Source of the DNA: Micromonospora endolithica | GTDB taxonomy: Bacteria; Actinomycetota; Actinomycetes; Mycobacteriales; Micromonosporaceae | Direction of reading: 5' to 3' | DNA: 64,000 bases | Assembly (NCBI RefSeq): GCF_003626595.1 | Contig: NZ_RBAK01000006.1 | Span: forward strand, 357,146-421,145 | Notes under the pieces: model-generated | The model's database searches: none | What the model saw: the letters and a program-made list of their open reading frames with translations, nothing else | What the model was told of the DNA's origin: nothing | Part shown: one piece after another, positions 36,978 through 47,762 of the stretch | Numbering within the stretch: the first letter of the stretch is position 1 | Layout: each line of letters starts with the position of its first letter | Made by a program: the position numbers and the translations under genes

Positions 36978-38489
36978 ATGGAACCACCTGCGGACCCCCG
37001 GGCGCGGCGGCTGTTCGGCGGCAGCGCCCGCGCCCTCGGTGACCTTGCCGTGAGTCCGTTCCGGGCCGACCGGGACCGGATCGTCGGCTCGCCGTTCTTC
37101 GCCCGGCTGAACGGGGTCACCCAGGTGGTCAGCCCGGGCGGCTCCGGCCTGCTGGTGCACAACCGGCTCACCCACAGCCTCAAGGTCGCCCAGGTGGCCC
37201 GCGCCATCGCCGAGCGGCTCACCGCCGATCCGGCGCACCGCGACCTGCTGGCGAAGCTGGGCGGCTGCGACCCGGACGTGGTGGAGGCCGCCGCGCTCGC
37301 CCACGACCTCGGGCACCCGCCGTTCGGGCACCTCGGCGAGCGGGTGCTGGACCGGCTGGCCCGGCACCGGCTGGGTCTCGCCGACGGTTTCGAGGGCAAC
37401 GCGCAGTCGTACCGGATCGTCACCTCCACCGAGATCCGGGGCGCCGCGACCACCGGGCTGGACCTGACCGCGGCGGTCCGGGCGGCCCTGCTGAAGTACC
37501 CGTGGACCCGGCTGGACCACCCGGACCCGCACCCCCGCCTGCTGGACCCGGCGCCGCGCGGCGCCACCCCGCCGCCGGACGAGCCGGACAGCGGGTCGCT
37601 CAAGTTCGGGGCGTACCGCACCGAGGTGGACGACCTGCGGCAGGCCCGGGAGCCGTTCGTCGGGCGGATCGCCGACTGGCAGCAGACCGTCGAGGCGTCG
37701 GTGATGGACACCGCCGACGACGTCGCGTACGCCATCCACGACGTGGAGGACTTCTACCGCGTCGGGGTGCTCCAGCAGGGCGCGGTGGCCGCCGAGCTGA
37801 CCGCGTGGCAGCGGGAGAGCGGGCACTTCCGGGCGATCACCGGACCGGCGCTGGCCGGTGCCGCCCGGCGGCCCGGAGCGGCGATCGAGCGGCTGCGCCG
37901 GCAACTGCACCGCAAGGACGGCTGGATCGCCGACGACGACGCGTTCGCCGCCGCCGTCGAGCACGTCCGCGAGGAGCTGGTGGAGGGGCTGCTCGCGCTG
38001 CCGTTCGACGGCTCGATCGAGGCCGAGCAGTACGTGGCCCGTTTCTCCGCGCGCTGGACCACCCGGTTCGTCGACGCGATCGCCGTGGTCGAGGATCCCG
38101 GGGTCCGGTCCGGGCACGTGCTGCTCGCCCCGTTGCAGTGGCACGAGGTGCAGGTGTTGAAGTTCGTGCACCACCGGTTCGTGCTGGCCCGGCCGGACCT
38201 GGCCCTGCACCAGCGGGGGCAGGCGCAGTTGCTGGGCACCCTGGTCGAGTCGCTGTGGGAGTGGCTGCTCGACCCGACCGAGGAGTCCCGGCTGCCCCGA
38301 CGCCTGCACGACCTGGTCGAGCTGGCCGAGGCGGAGCTGCACCCGCGTACGCCCGATCGGGTCGCCAAGGCCCGTGGCCGGGCGATCATCGACTTCGTCG
38401 CGCAGCTCACCGACGGTCAGGCGGTGGCGATGCTGGACGCGTTGTCGGGCCGCTCCGGCGCACTGTGGACCGACGCGTTCGTGCTGTAG
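36978..38489 (+). CDS. HD-domain deoxyguanosinetriphosphate triphosphohydrolase-like protein
   Basis: 503 residues. HD-type metal motifs: His in NRLTHSLKVAQVAR, and HDLGHPPFGHLGE, followed by NAQSYRIVTSTEIRG, all typical of the dGTPase family. A further conserved segment is ASVMDTADDVAYAIHDVEDF. These enzymes hydrolyse dNTPs to nucleoside and tripolyphosphate; the preferred nucleotide is not visible from sequence. The ATG at 36978 is preferred to an in-frame GTG nine bases earlier. It is divergent from tex across 63 bases. Confidence 0.9.
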   Translation: MEPPADPRARRLFGGSARALGDLAVSPFRADRDRIVGSPFFARLNGVTQVVSPGGSGLLVHNRLTHSLKVAQVARAIAERLTADPAHRDLLAKLGGCDPDVVEAAALAHDLGHPPFGHLGERVLDRLARHRLGLADGFEGNAQSYRIVTSTEIRGAATTGLDLTAAVRAALLKYPWTRLDHPDPHPRLLDPAPRGATPPPDEPDSGSLKFGAYRTEVDDLRQAREPFVGRIADWQQTVEASVMDTADDVAYAIHDVEDFYRVGVLQQGAVAAELTAWQRESGHFRAITGPALAGAARRPGAAIERLRRQLHRKDGWIADDDAFAAAVEHVREELVEGLLALPFDGSIEAEQYVARFSARWTTRFVDAIAVVEDPGVRSGHVLLAPLQWHEVQVLKFVHHRFVLARPDLALHQRGQAQLLGTLVESLWEWLLDPTEESRLPRRLHDLVELAEAELHPRTPDRVAKARGRAIIDFVAQLTDGQAVAMLDALSGRSGALWTDAFVL

Positions 38490-38507
38490 GGCGTTTGCGT
38501 CCAGGCG

Positions 38508-39653
38508 TCAGGCGACGCCCTGCCACCAGCCGTCCACCGCCGGCGGGTCGTCCACCACCACCCGCTCGCCGGGCCGGGGCACCGCCAGCCGCACGTCCCG
38601 GGCCTTCGCCTCGGCCCAGATCCGGTCCACCGGCTCCGACCAGTCGTGCAGGGCCAGGTTGAACGTCGCCCAGTGCACCGGGATCAGCAGCCCACCGCGC
38701 AGGTCCAGGTGGGCGGACACCGCCTCCTCGGGGAACATGTGGATGCTCGGCCAGGCCCGGTCGTACGCGCCGATCTGCACCAGCGTCGCGTCGAACGGGC
38801 CGTGCTCGGCGCCGATGTCGGCGTACCCGGCGAAGTAGCCGGAGTCACCGGTGTAGAAGACCTTCCGGTGCGTGCCGGCGATCACCCACGAGCTCCAGAG
38901 CGTGCCGTCGCGGCGCAGGCCCCGACCGGAGAAGTGCTGCGCCGGGGTGGCGATCAGGGTGAGACCGTCGACCTCGTGCCGCTCCGACCAGTCCAGCTCG
39001 ATGATCCGGTCGGCCGGTACGCCCCACCGGTCCAGGTGCGCGCCCACGCCCAGCGGCACCACGAACGGCGCGGACTGCCGGGCGGTCAGTTCCCGGACGG
39101 TGGGCAGGTCGAGGTGGTCGTAGTGGTCGTGGGAGATCAGGATCGCGGTCAGCGGGGGCAGTTCGTCGAGGCGTACCGGCGGTTCGTGCAGCCGCCTCGG
39201 CCCGACCAGCGCCGACGGGGAGCACCGCTGGCTCCACACCGGGTCGACCAGCACGGCGTGCCCCTCGATCTCGACCAGTGCGGAGGCGTGCCCGTACCAG
39301 ACGATGTTCAGCTCGTGGTGCGGGTCGGCGGCCACCGGTGGGGCCGGCGGGCGGACCAGCGGCACCGGGGCGGTGGGCCGGCGCTTCTGCTTGCCGAAGA
39401 TCAGCTCGCGGACCAGGTTCCGGTCCGGGGCGCCGGCCATCGAGCGGCTGCTGGCCGGGTTGCGGAAGGTGCCGTCCCGGAACTGCGGGGAGCGCGCGGC
39501 CCGCTCGGCCCGCCCCCCGGCGAGCCGGCCGCCGAGGGCCAGCGGCACGTCCCGCGCCACCCAGGCCAGTCCGGCGAGCGCGGCCAGGCCGGCCGCCCCA
39601 CGCATCCGCCGCCCGAGCGACCGTTCCAGGTCCGCGCTTTCCGGTGCCGTCAT
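38508..39653 (-). CDS. MBL-fold metallo-hydrolase (NAPE-PLD/UlaG-like)
   Basis: 381 residues. The metallo-beta-lactamase fold begins near residue 115 (NIVWYGHASALVEIEGHAVLVDP), with the zinc motif SHDHYDHLD, then TPAQHFSGRG, FYTGDSGY and PVHWATFNLALHDW. The spacing and the FSGRG segment match NAPE-phospholipase-D-like proteins, which act on phosphodiester lipids or are of unknown function in bacteria. The N-terminal 30 residues include a hydrophobic stretch (AAGLAALAGLAWVA) that may anchor it to the membrane. Convergent with the dGTPase-like gene. Confidence 0.87.
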   Translation of the reverse strand: MTAPESADLERSLGRRMRGAAGLAALAGLAWVARDVPLALGGRLAGGRAERAARSPQFRDGTFRNPASSRSMAGAPDRNLVRELIFGKQKRRPTAPVPLVRPPAPPVAADPHHELNIVWYGHASALVEIEGHAVLVDPVWSQRCSPSALVGPRRLHEPPVRLDELPPLTAILISHDHYDHLDLPTVRELTARQSAPFVVPLGVGAHLDRWGVPADRIIELDWSERHEVDGLTLIATPAQHFSGRGLRRDGTLWSSWVIAGTHRKVFYTGDSGYFAGYADIGAEHGPFDATLVQIGAYDRAWPSIHMFPEEAVSAHLDLRGGLLIPVHWATFNLALHDWSEPVDRIWAEAKARDVRLAVPRPGERVVVDDPPAVDGWWQGVA

Positions 39654-39698
39654 CGTCGTCCCTCCGCCCGAGTCCCGACGTACACGGTAGCTCCCGGC

Positions 39699-39752
39699 GT
39701 TAAGAAGGGGCCCCTCCTCTACCGGAGGCGTTAGGAAGGGGCCCTTCCTTAC
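39699..39752 (-). repeat. 54-bp GGGCCC repeat, copy 2
   Basis: Differs from copy 1 at only a few positions and keeps the spacer ctaccggaggcgtta exactly. It lies immediately beyond the stop of the beta-lactamase-like gene, in the same orientation relative to transcription as the other copies. Confidence 0.88.
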
Positions 39753-40766
39753 TCAGCCGCCGTTGCTGGGACGGTGCGGGGCGGCGCGGTGGGTCACGCC
39801 CACGCCGGTGAGGCGGTCGACGGCCGCCAGGAGACGCGGGCCGAGCCGGGCCCGGGCCGCCACCGCCGGGTGGGTCGCCCCGAAGTCGTCCGCGCCGGCC
39901 TGGCCGTCGGCGAAGAGGGCGTACGTCAGCACGGGCGCCCCGGCCGCGTCGAACACCACGCCGGCCTCGTGCCGGGCGTCGGCGTACCAGCCGGCCTTGG
40001 TGGCGATCCGCGCCCGCTGCGCCGACGACATCTCTCGCCGGATCCCGTCGGTGTACGCGATGGGGGAGCGCAGCAGCTTCAGCACGTACCCGGTGGACGC
40101 CGGGGACAGCAGCGTCCCGCCGACCAGCGCCCGCAGCAGGTCGTGGGTCTCCCGGGGGGTGCTGGTGCCGAGGAAGAACCGGTTCGGGTTGGCCACCGGC
40201 TGCACCTGCGTGTTCACGAAGCCCTTGTCCCGCAGGATCTGGTTGATCTCGGCGGCCGGGCAGACCAGGCCGCAGAGCCGGACGGCGGTGTCGTCGCTGA
40301 CCGTCAGCAGGGCGGCCAGCGCGTGGCCGAGCGTCACCGCGCTGGGGTACGCGCCGTCCAGGCTGAAGATGCCGTCGCCGCCGGGCACCACGATCGCGGC
40401 GGTCACCTCGACCTGCTGGTCGAGGGTGAGCAGTCCCCGGTCGACCTTGTCCAGCACCGCCGCGGCGACCGCGATCTTGTTGACGCTGTACGCCTCGATC
40501 CGCCGGTCGGCCTCGTCGGCCACCGCGACCACCGGCGCGCCGGCCGGGTCGGCGACGCTGACGTACGCCTGCCAGTTCCCGCCGGCCCGGGTGGTCTCCC
40601 GCTGGTAGGCGGCGGCGACCCGGCGGGCGGCCCGGGCCGGGGTGGTCGGGGCCGGCTCGGCGTTCCCGGGTGCGGCGGAGGCGGCGCCGGACGTGCCGAG
40701 CACCGTGCCGGCCGTGGCCACGGTGCCCAGTCCCAGTGCGGTCCTGCGGTTCAACCGGATGGTCAA
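39753..40766 (-). CDS. Exported serine hydrolase, class A beta-lactamase-like
   Basis: 337 residues from a TTG at 40766 preceded by gggagag at the right distance; this start gives a Tat-type signal (LNRRTALGLGTVATAGTVLG, cleavage near ASAAP). The SxxK motif is Ser94-Val-Asn-Lys97 (EAYSVNKIAV). The SDN loop is SDD (157-159) and the KTG triad is replaced by KAG (TKAGWYAD). No obvious omega-loop Glu is seen. It is probably a penicillin-binding-type or carboxypeptidase-like relative rather than an efficient beta-lactamase. It stands alone, ending at a GGGCCC repeat. Confidence 0.83.
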   Translation of the reverse strand: MTIRLNRRTALGLGTVATAGTVLGTSGAASAAPGNAEPAPTTPARAARRVAAAYQRETTRAGGNWQAYVSVADPAGAPVVAVADEADRRIEAYSVNKIAVAAAVLDKVDRGLLTLDQQVEVTAAIVVPGGDGIFSLDGAYPSAVTLGHALAALLTVSDDTAVRLCGLVCPAAEINQILRDKGFVNTQVQPVANPNRFFLGTSTPRETHDLLRALVGGTLLSPASTGYVLKLLRSPIAYTDGIRREMSSAQRARIATKAGWYADARHEAGVVFDAAGAPVLTYALFADGQAGADDFGATHPAVAARARLGPRLLAAVDRLTGVGVTHRAAPHRPSNGG

Positions 40767-40851
40767 TCGTCTCTCCCGTCGTGGTGGGCCGGAGCGCTTC
40801 CCGGCCCACCACCCTAGGCGAAATGATCGACGCCGGTGATCCCGCACGTGC

Positions 40852-41796
40852 TCACCGCAGCCGTCGCCGTACCGCGCCGCCGATCGACGCGGGCAACTCG
40901 CCGACGCCGCGGGCCAGTTGCGCGAGGTCGGGCAGCCAACCGCCGCGTACCGACTCGCCTGCCGGGTTCGGGGTGAACACGGTCCCCTCGTGCGGCGCCA
41001 CCGGCCGGTTGGTCAGCCCGGCGATGCGCATCAGCGGGACGACCAGGACGTCGTAGACACCGGGCAGCAGGGTGAACCCGAACCGCATCACGAGGTTGAC
41101 CCGCCCCACCGACACCTCCCGCCGGGGCCGGTCCGCGCAGTCCACGATGGCCCGGGCGACCCGCTCCGGCGAGGTGATCGGCAGCGGCGGGCGGCCGATC
41201 CGGCCCAGGTAGTTGGCCGCCTGCTGGTAGACCGGCGTGTCCACACTGCCCGGGGTGACGATGCAGACGTTCACCCCGGGCGTCTCCCGGGCCTCCTGCT
41301 GCAACGCCCGGGCGAGCCCCTGCAGGCCCCACTTGCTGGCCACGTACCCACTCATGAACGGCGCGGTGATGTGCCCCAGCACCGATCCGGTGAGGATCAG
41401 CGTCCCGCCGCCGGTGGCCCGGAAGTGCCGCAACGCCACCCGGGCCGCTCCCGCGGCGGCGAGCAGGTCGGTGCGGACCACCTGCTCGAACACTCTTTCC
41501 GGGGTCTCCTCGAAGCGCCCGTACGCCATCACCGCCGCGGTGTGCACCCACACGTCGACGCCGCCGAAGCGGGTGACCGCCGCGTCGGTCAGGGCCTCCA
41601 GGGCACCGTCGGCGGTGACGTCCGTCGGGACGGCCAGCACCTCCGCGCCGATCTTCTCGCACTCGCCGCGTACCTCGGCCAGGGTGGTCCGAGAGCGGGC
41701 CGCGAGGACCAGACGGTCCCCGCGCCCCGCGAACTCCCGGGCCGCCGCCCGGCCGATCCCGCTGGTCGCGCCGGTGACGACCACGGTACGACTCAC
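40852..41796 (-). CDS. Short-chain dehydrogenase/reductase (SDR)
   Basis: 314 residues. Cofactor motif TGATSGIGRAAA at the N-terminus, catalytic Ser in LTGSVLGH and YxxxK in SGYVASKWG, then PGSVDTPVY. The C-terminal 75 residues beyond the core (LVMRFGFTLLPGVYDVLVVPLM) match the longer actinobacterial SDR subgroup. The GTG start overlaps the stop of the alcohol dehydrogenase gene (GTGA), so the two are co-translated. The substrate is unknown. Confidence 0.9.
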   Translation of the reverse strand: MSRTVVVTGATSGIGRAAAREFAGRGDRLVLAARSRTTLAEVRGECEKIGAEVLAVPTDVTADGALEALTDAAVTRFGGVDVWVHTAAVMAYGRFEETPERVFEQVVRTDLLAAAGAARVALRHFRATGGGTLILTGSVLGHITAPFMSGYVASKWGLQGLARALQQEARETPGVNVCIVTPGSVDTPVYQQAANYLGRIGRPPLPITSPERVARAIVDCADRPRREVSVGRVNLVMRFGFTLLPGVYDVLVVPLMRIAGLTNRPVAPHEGTVFTPNPAGESVRGGWLPDLAQLARGVGELPASIGGAVRRRLR

Positions 41797-42977
41797 GGCG
41801 CGAGCACGACCTTGATGCACCCGTCCTGCTTCTTCTGGAACATCTCGTACGCGTCCGGCGCCTGCGCCAACGGCACCCGGTGGGTCCGCAGGTCCTCCAC
41901 GCCCAGCGGGTCGTCGTCGCCGGAGAGCAGCGGGATGATCTCGTCGGTCCACCGGCGGACGTGGCACTGGCCCATCCGCAGCTGGACGCCCCGGTCGAAC
42001 ATCTCCATCAGCGGCATCGGGTCGACCTCGCCGCCGTACACGCCGGAGATTGAGACCGTGCCACCACGCCGCACCGCCTTCAGCGCGGCCTTGAGCACGA
42101 CCAGCCGGTCCACACCGACCTTGTCGATCATCGTCTGGGCGAGCTTGTCCGGCAGCAGGCCGGCGGCGGTTTGGGCGAGTTTGCCGCTGGTGGAGCCGTG
42201 CGCCTCCATGCCGACGGCGTCGATCACCGCGTCCGGGCCCCGGCCGTCGACCAGGTCGATCAGCGCGCTCGACACGTCGTCGATCTTGCTGACGTCGAGC
42301 ACCTCGATGCCGTGCCGCCGGGCCATCTCCAGCCGCTCCGGCACCAGGTCGAGGCCGATCACCCGGTCGGCGCCGAGGTGCCGGCCGATCCGGGCGCTGA
42401 ACTGACCCACCGGCCCCAGCCCGAACACGGCCAGGGTGCCGCCGGGCGGGGTGTCCGCGTACTTCACCGCCTGCCACGCGGTCGGCAGGATGTCCGACAG
42501 GTAGAGCCACCGCTCGTCGGGCCCGACGTCGGGCACCTTGATCGGGCCGAACTGGGCGTGCGGCACCCGCAGATACTCCGCCTGCCCACCGGGCACCGAA
42601 CCGTAGAGCGAGGTGTAGCCGAACAGCGAGGCACCCTTGCCCTCGGCGGTGACCTGCGTCGTCTCGCACTGCGCGTACAGCTGGCGTTCGCACATCCAGC
42701 ACGAGCCGCAGGAGATGTTGAACGGGACGACCACCCGGTCACCCGGCTTCAGTCGGGTGACCCCCGACCCCACCTCCTCGACGATGCCCATCGGCTCGTG
42801 GCCGAGCACGTCGCCCGGCTTCAGGTACGGCCCGAGCACCTCGTACAGGTGCAGGTCCGAACCGCAGATCGCGGTGGAGGTGATCCGGACGATCGCGTCG
42901 GTCGGCTCCTCGATCCGGGGGTCGGGCACCTCCTCGACCCGTACGTCCCGCTTGCCCTGCCAGGTCAGTGCCTTCAT
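41793..42977 (-). CDS. Zinc-dependent alcohol dehydrogenase, formaldehyde-dehydrogenase-like
   Basis: 394 residues from the ATG at 42977, with gaggggga five bases upstream. MDR superfamily: catalytic zinc ligands in ICGSDLHLYEV and GHEPMGIVEEVG, structural zinc cysteines in SCGSCWMCERQLYAQC, and the NAD-binding VFGLGPVGQFSARIG. The insertion around residues 265-300 and overall length resemble glutathione-independent formaldehyde dehydrogenases and related plant-type ADHs. It is followed by an overlapping SDR gene. Confidence 0.92.
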   Translation of the reverse strand: MKALTWQGKRDVRVEEVPDPRIEEPTDAIVRITSTAICGSDLHLYEVLGPYLKPGDVLGHEPMGIVEEVGSGVTRLKPGDRVVVPFNISCGSCWMCERQLYAQCETTQVTAEGKGASLFGYTSLYGSVPGGQAEYLRVPHAQFGPIKVPDVGPDERWLYLSDILPTAWQAVKYADTPPGGTLAVFGLGPVGQFSARIGRHLGADRVIGLDLVPERLEMARRHGIEVLDVSKIDDVSSALIDLVDGRGPDAVIDAVGMEAHGSTSGKLAQTAAGLLPDKLAQTMIDKVGVDRLVVLKAALKAVRRGGTVSISGVYGGEVDPMPLMEMFDRGVQLRMGQCHVRRWTDEIIPLLSGDDDPLGVEDLRTHRVPLAQAPDAYEMFQKKQDGCIKVVLAP

Positions 42978-43098
42978 GCCGGATTCCCCCTCGTCTTCGC
43001 CTTCCCGAGGAGTGCTACCCGTACACCGGCACTTGAATCGACCTCCACGCGCTTCTGACGGGCACGCTCCGACAGCCGACGGACATGGTCCACTCGGC

Positions 43099-43164
43099 TT
43101 CACTGAAATCGGTCCGTCGGAGGGGGTCGGACGCCCCGACTTCACCGATCCCGAGTGGATCATG
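43099..43164 (+). repeat. 66-bp dispersed repeat, family A, copy 3
   Basis: Same length as copies 1 and 2 with no gaps, diverged mainly in the first stem and loop. It lies in the 378-base gene-free interval 42978-43355 upstream of the ADH/SDR operon. Apart from this and the family B arm, I see nothing else in that interval. Confidence 0.82.
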
Positions 43165-43201
43165 CACGGTGGCCCGGTCCGGTCGGCCCTGAGGCGTCCG
43201 T

Positions 43202-43233
43202 GATGTCGTGGATGACTCAGCTCGACAGCGTGT
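43202..43233 (-). repeat. Dispersed repeat, family B, single arm (site 3)
   Basis: gatgtcgtggatgactcagc followed by tcgacagcg; the reverse complement matches the left arm at 16506-16530 and the arms at 34384-34446. No partner arm is seen nearby. Confidence 0.65.
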
Positions 43234-43355
43234 GGACCCCCATCGGTTGCCCCGGCGCGGTGCGACGATGCCGCCGCACCCGGTGGGATGCGGCGGCATC
43301 GTCGTCATGGCGTCGGAGGCCGAGCCGAGGCCCGGGCGGGGGCCAGAGCCGGGAC

Positions 43356-44116
43356 TCAGGAACCCGGGGTGTTGCTCCCGCCCTTGCGGGTGGCGGCGAG
43401 GTAGTCGCGGTTGAGCCGGCCGATGGTGTTCAGCGGGATGCCCTTCGGGCAGACGACCGTGCACTCGCCGGCGTTGGTGCAGCCGCCGAAGCCCGCCTCG
43501 TCGTGGGCGTCGACCATGCCGATGACCCGGGTGTACCGCTCGGGCTGGCCCTGCGGCAGCAGCGACAGCTGGGTGACCTTGGCGGCGGTGAACAGCATGC
43601 CGGAGCCGTTGGGGCAGGCCGCCACGCAGGCGCCGCAGCCGATGCAGGCCGCCGACTCGAAAGCGGCGTCCGCGTTGGCCTTGGCCACCGGGGTGGAGTG
43701 GGCCTCCGGGGCGCTGCCGGTGGGCGCGGTGACGTACCCGCCGGCGGCGATGATCCGGTCGAAGGCGTCCCGGTCGACGACCAGGTCCTTGATGACCGGG
43801 AAGGCGCGGGCCCGCCAGGGCTCGATGTCGATCGTGTCGCCGTCGGAGAACTGCCGCATGTGCAGCTGGCAGGCGGTGGTGCCGCGCTGCGGCCCGTGCG
43901 CGTTGCCGTTGATCATGAGGCCGCACATGCCGCAGATGCCCTCGCGGCAGTCGTGGTCGAACGCCACCGGTTCCTCACCGGCGAGGATCAGCCGCTCGTT
44001 GAGCACGTCGAGCATCTCCAGGAACGACATGTCCGGGGAGACGTCGTCGACCTTGTAGGTCACCATCCGACCCTTGTCCTGAGGGCCGGACTGGCGCCAG
44101 ATGCGCAGGGTCAGGT

Positions 44117-44120
<4 letters not shown>
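43356..44120 (-). CDS. sdhB: Succinate dehydrogenase/fumarate reductase iron-sulfur subunit
   Basis: 254 residues. The [2Fe-2S] ligands are in DCREGICGMCGLMINGNAHG, and the [4Fe-4S]/[3Fe-4S] ligands in CIGCGACVAACPNGSG and CTNAGECTVVCPKGIP. The GTG at 44120 overlaps the sdhA stop (GTGA). It carries electrons from the flavoprotein to the membrane cytochrome b. The sequence resembles the Bacillus/actinobacterial type with a single di-haem membrane subunit. Confidence 0.96.
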
Positions 44121-46054
<1,934 letters not shown>

Positions 46055-46056
46055 GG

Positions 46057-46746
46057 TCAGGACACCAATCCGGTGAGTACGGCGAACGGGACCACCAGGT
46101 AGCCGGCGCAGAGCGCGACGGCGAAGACCAGCGCCACGGCCCGGGCCCGGCGCTCGCCGCGCGGGGTCTGCTGGCCGAGGCTGCGCAGCGCGCTGAACAC
46201 GCCGTGCCGCAGGTGGAAGCCGATGGTGACGATCGCCAGGGTGTAGAAGAGCGTGACGTACCAGCGCTCGGGCGCGAAGTCGGCGACGACGTTGGCGTAC
46301 GGGCGGGTGGGGTCGCCGACCGGGTTCAGCGTGCCGGTGGTCAGGTCCAGGATGTGGTAGATCACGAAGAGCAGGATGATCACCCCACCCCAGCGCATCG
46401 TGCGGGCCGCGTAGCTGCCCTGCACCTTGCTGCGGTGGGCGTACCGGACCGGGCGGGCGGCGCGGGCGCGGACGGCGAGCGTGGTGGCGGCCCAGATGTG
46501 CGCGACCACGGCCACCACGAGCCCGATCCGCAGGATCCACAGGGCCCACACACCGGGCAGCAGCGGCGCACCCAGCTCGCGCAACCACTCCGCGTAGTGG
46601 TTGAAGGAGACCGCGCCGGTGAAGATCTTCAGGTTGCCGAGCATGTGCGCGATGAGGAACAACACCAGGACGATGCCCGTCACCGCCATGACGGCCTTCA
46701 GGCCGACGTTCGAGCGGATGGGCGACCGAGTTCTCGTGACTACCAC
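46057..46746 (-). CDS. sdhC: Succinate dehydrogenase cytochrome b subunit
   Basis: 229 residues from the GTG at 46746, with five hydrophobic helices and haem-binding histidines in AHMLGNLKIFTG, VVAHIWAATT, YHILDLTTG and GFHLRHGVFSALRSLG. The frame reaches ATGs at 46788 and 46812, but those starts lack a ribosome site and would run into the LysR-type box. VVVTRTRSPIRSNVGLKAVMAV is also the conserved beginning of the family. The single five-helix subunit is the di-haem type that couples to menaquinone in Gram-positive bacteria. Confidence 0.9.
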   Translation of the reverse strand: MVVTRTRSPIRSNVGLKAVMAVTGIVLVLFLIAHMLGNLKIFTGAVSFNHYAEWLRELGAPLLPGVWALWILRIGLVVAVVAHIWAATTLAVRARAARPVRYAHRSKVQGSYAARTMRWGGVIILLFVIYHILDLTTGTLNPVGDPTRPYANVVADFAPERWYVTLFYTLAIVTIGFHLRHGVFSALRSLGQQTPRGERRARAVALVFAVALCAGYLVVPFAVLTGLVS

Positions 46747-46804
46747 CCGACCGACGCTAGGAGTGATTTGATCAGTCGTCCAATGCATCGACCTCGCAGT
46801 CTTG

Positions 46805-46819
46805 ATAGCCATAAGCTAT
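46805..46819. promoter_or_regulatory. LysR-type box between lysR and sdhC
   Basis: ATAGC-N5-GCTAT, a perfect dyad containing the T-N11-A signature (T46806, A46818). It lies five bases before the LysR ATG and upstream of sdhC, so the regulator probably controls both itself and the sdh operon. Confidence 0.65.
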
Positions 46820-46823
46820 GTAG

Positions 46824-47756
46824 ATGCAGCTCCATCAGCTCCGGTACTTCGTGGCGGTCGCAGAAGTACGACATTTCACCCAGGCCGCCGACATCGTCGG
46901 CATAACCCAGCCCTCGTTGAGTAAGCAAATTCACGCCCTGGAGACCGACCTCGGTGCGCCGCTGTTCGAGCGGGTAAGGGGCAACATCTCTCTCACCGCC
47001 GCCGGCGAGGTGCTGCTCCCGCTGGCCACGCGGATCCTCGCCGACGTGGACACCGCGACCCGCGAGGTGCAGGAGCTGGTCGGGCTACGGCGCGGCCGGG
47101 TACGCCTGGGCGCCACCCCCAGCCTGGCCACCTCGCTGGCGCCGCCGGTGCTGCGCCGCTTCCGCGACGCCCACCCGACGGTCGACCTGAAGGTCACCGA
47201 GGGCGGCTCCCAGGACCTGGTCCGCGACCTGCTCCGCGGTGACCTCGACCTGGCCCTGATCATCATGCCGGGGCAGGGCGCCGACCCCGGGCTGCGCGCC
47301 GACCCGATCCTGCGGGAGAGCCTGGTCGTCGCCTCGGTGCGGGACCTGCCGGCCGCCACCGGCACCGGGCAGCTGCGCATCACCGACCTGCGCGACGAGC
47401 CGATGGTGATGTTCCGCGAGGGCTACGACCTGCGCGACGCCACCCTCCAGGCCTGCCGCGCCGCCGGCTTCGAGCCGACCGTGGCGGTCGACGGCGGCGA
47501 GATGGACGCGGTGCTCAGCTTCGTCGAGGCCGGGCTGGGCGTCGCGGTGGTGCCCGGCATCGTGGTCGCCCGCCGCCCGGGCGTCCGGGTCACCCCGCTG
47601 GCCCCACCCGGCGTACGGCGGACCATCGCGGTGGCCCGCCGCCGCGACGTGGTGCCCACCAACGCCGGGCGCGAGCTGCGCCGGATCCTGCTGGACTACG
47701 TCCGCGACGCTACCGCGACCGCCGAGCTGCCGCCCGGCGTCGAACCGCTGAACTGA
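46824..47756 (+). CDS. LysR-family transcriptional regulator
   Basis: 310 residues. The N-terminal winged helix, LHQLRYFVAVAEVRHFTQAADIVG and QPSLSKQIHALE, is diagnostic. Residues about 90-295 form the periplasmic-binding-protein-like effector domain (VRLGATPSLATSLAPPVL, GGEMDAVLSFVEAGLGVAVVPG). There is no Shine-Dalgarno before the ATG, so translation may be leaderless. Its divergent position to sdhCAB and the dyad in the short gap point to control of succinate dehydrogenase; the effector is unknown. Confidence 0.92.
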   Translation: MQLHQLRYFVAVAEVRHFTQAADIVGITQPSLSKQIHALETDLGAPLFERVRGNISLTAAGEVLLPLATRILADVDTATREVQELVGLRRGRVRLGATPSLATSLAPPVLRRFRDAHPTVDLKVTEGGSQDLVRDLLRGDLDLALIIMPGQGADPGLRADPILRESLVVASVRDLPAATGTGQLRITDLRDEPMVMFREGYDLRDATLQACRAAGFEPTVAVDGGEMDAVLSFVEAGLGVAVVPGIVVARRPGVRVTPLAPPGVRRTIAVARRRDVVPTNAGRELRRILLDYVRDATATAELPPGVEPLN

Positions 47757-47762
47757 GCCGGC

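Noticed and set aside
46747..46812. Starting sdhC at the ATG at 46812 or 46788
   Set aside because: No ribosome site, overlap with the LysR-type dyad and promoter region, and extra residues not expected for the family.
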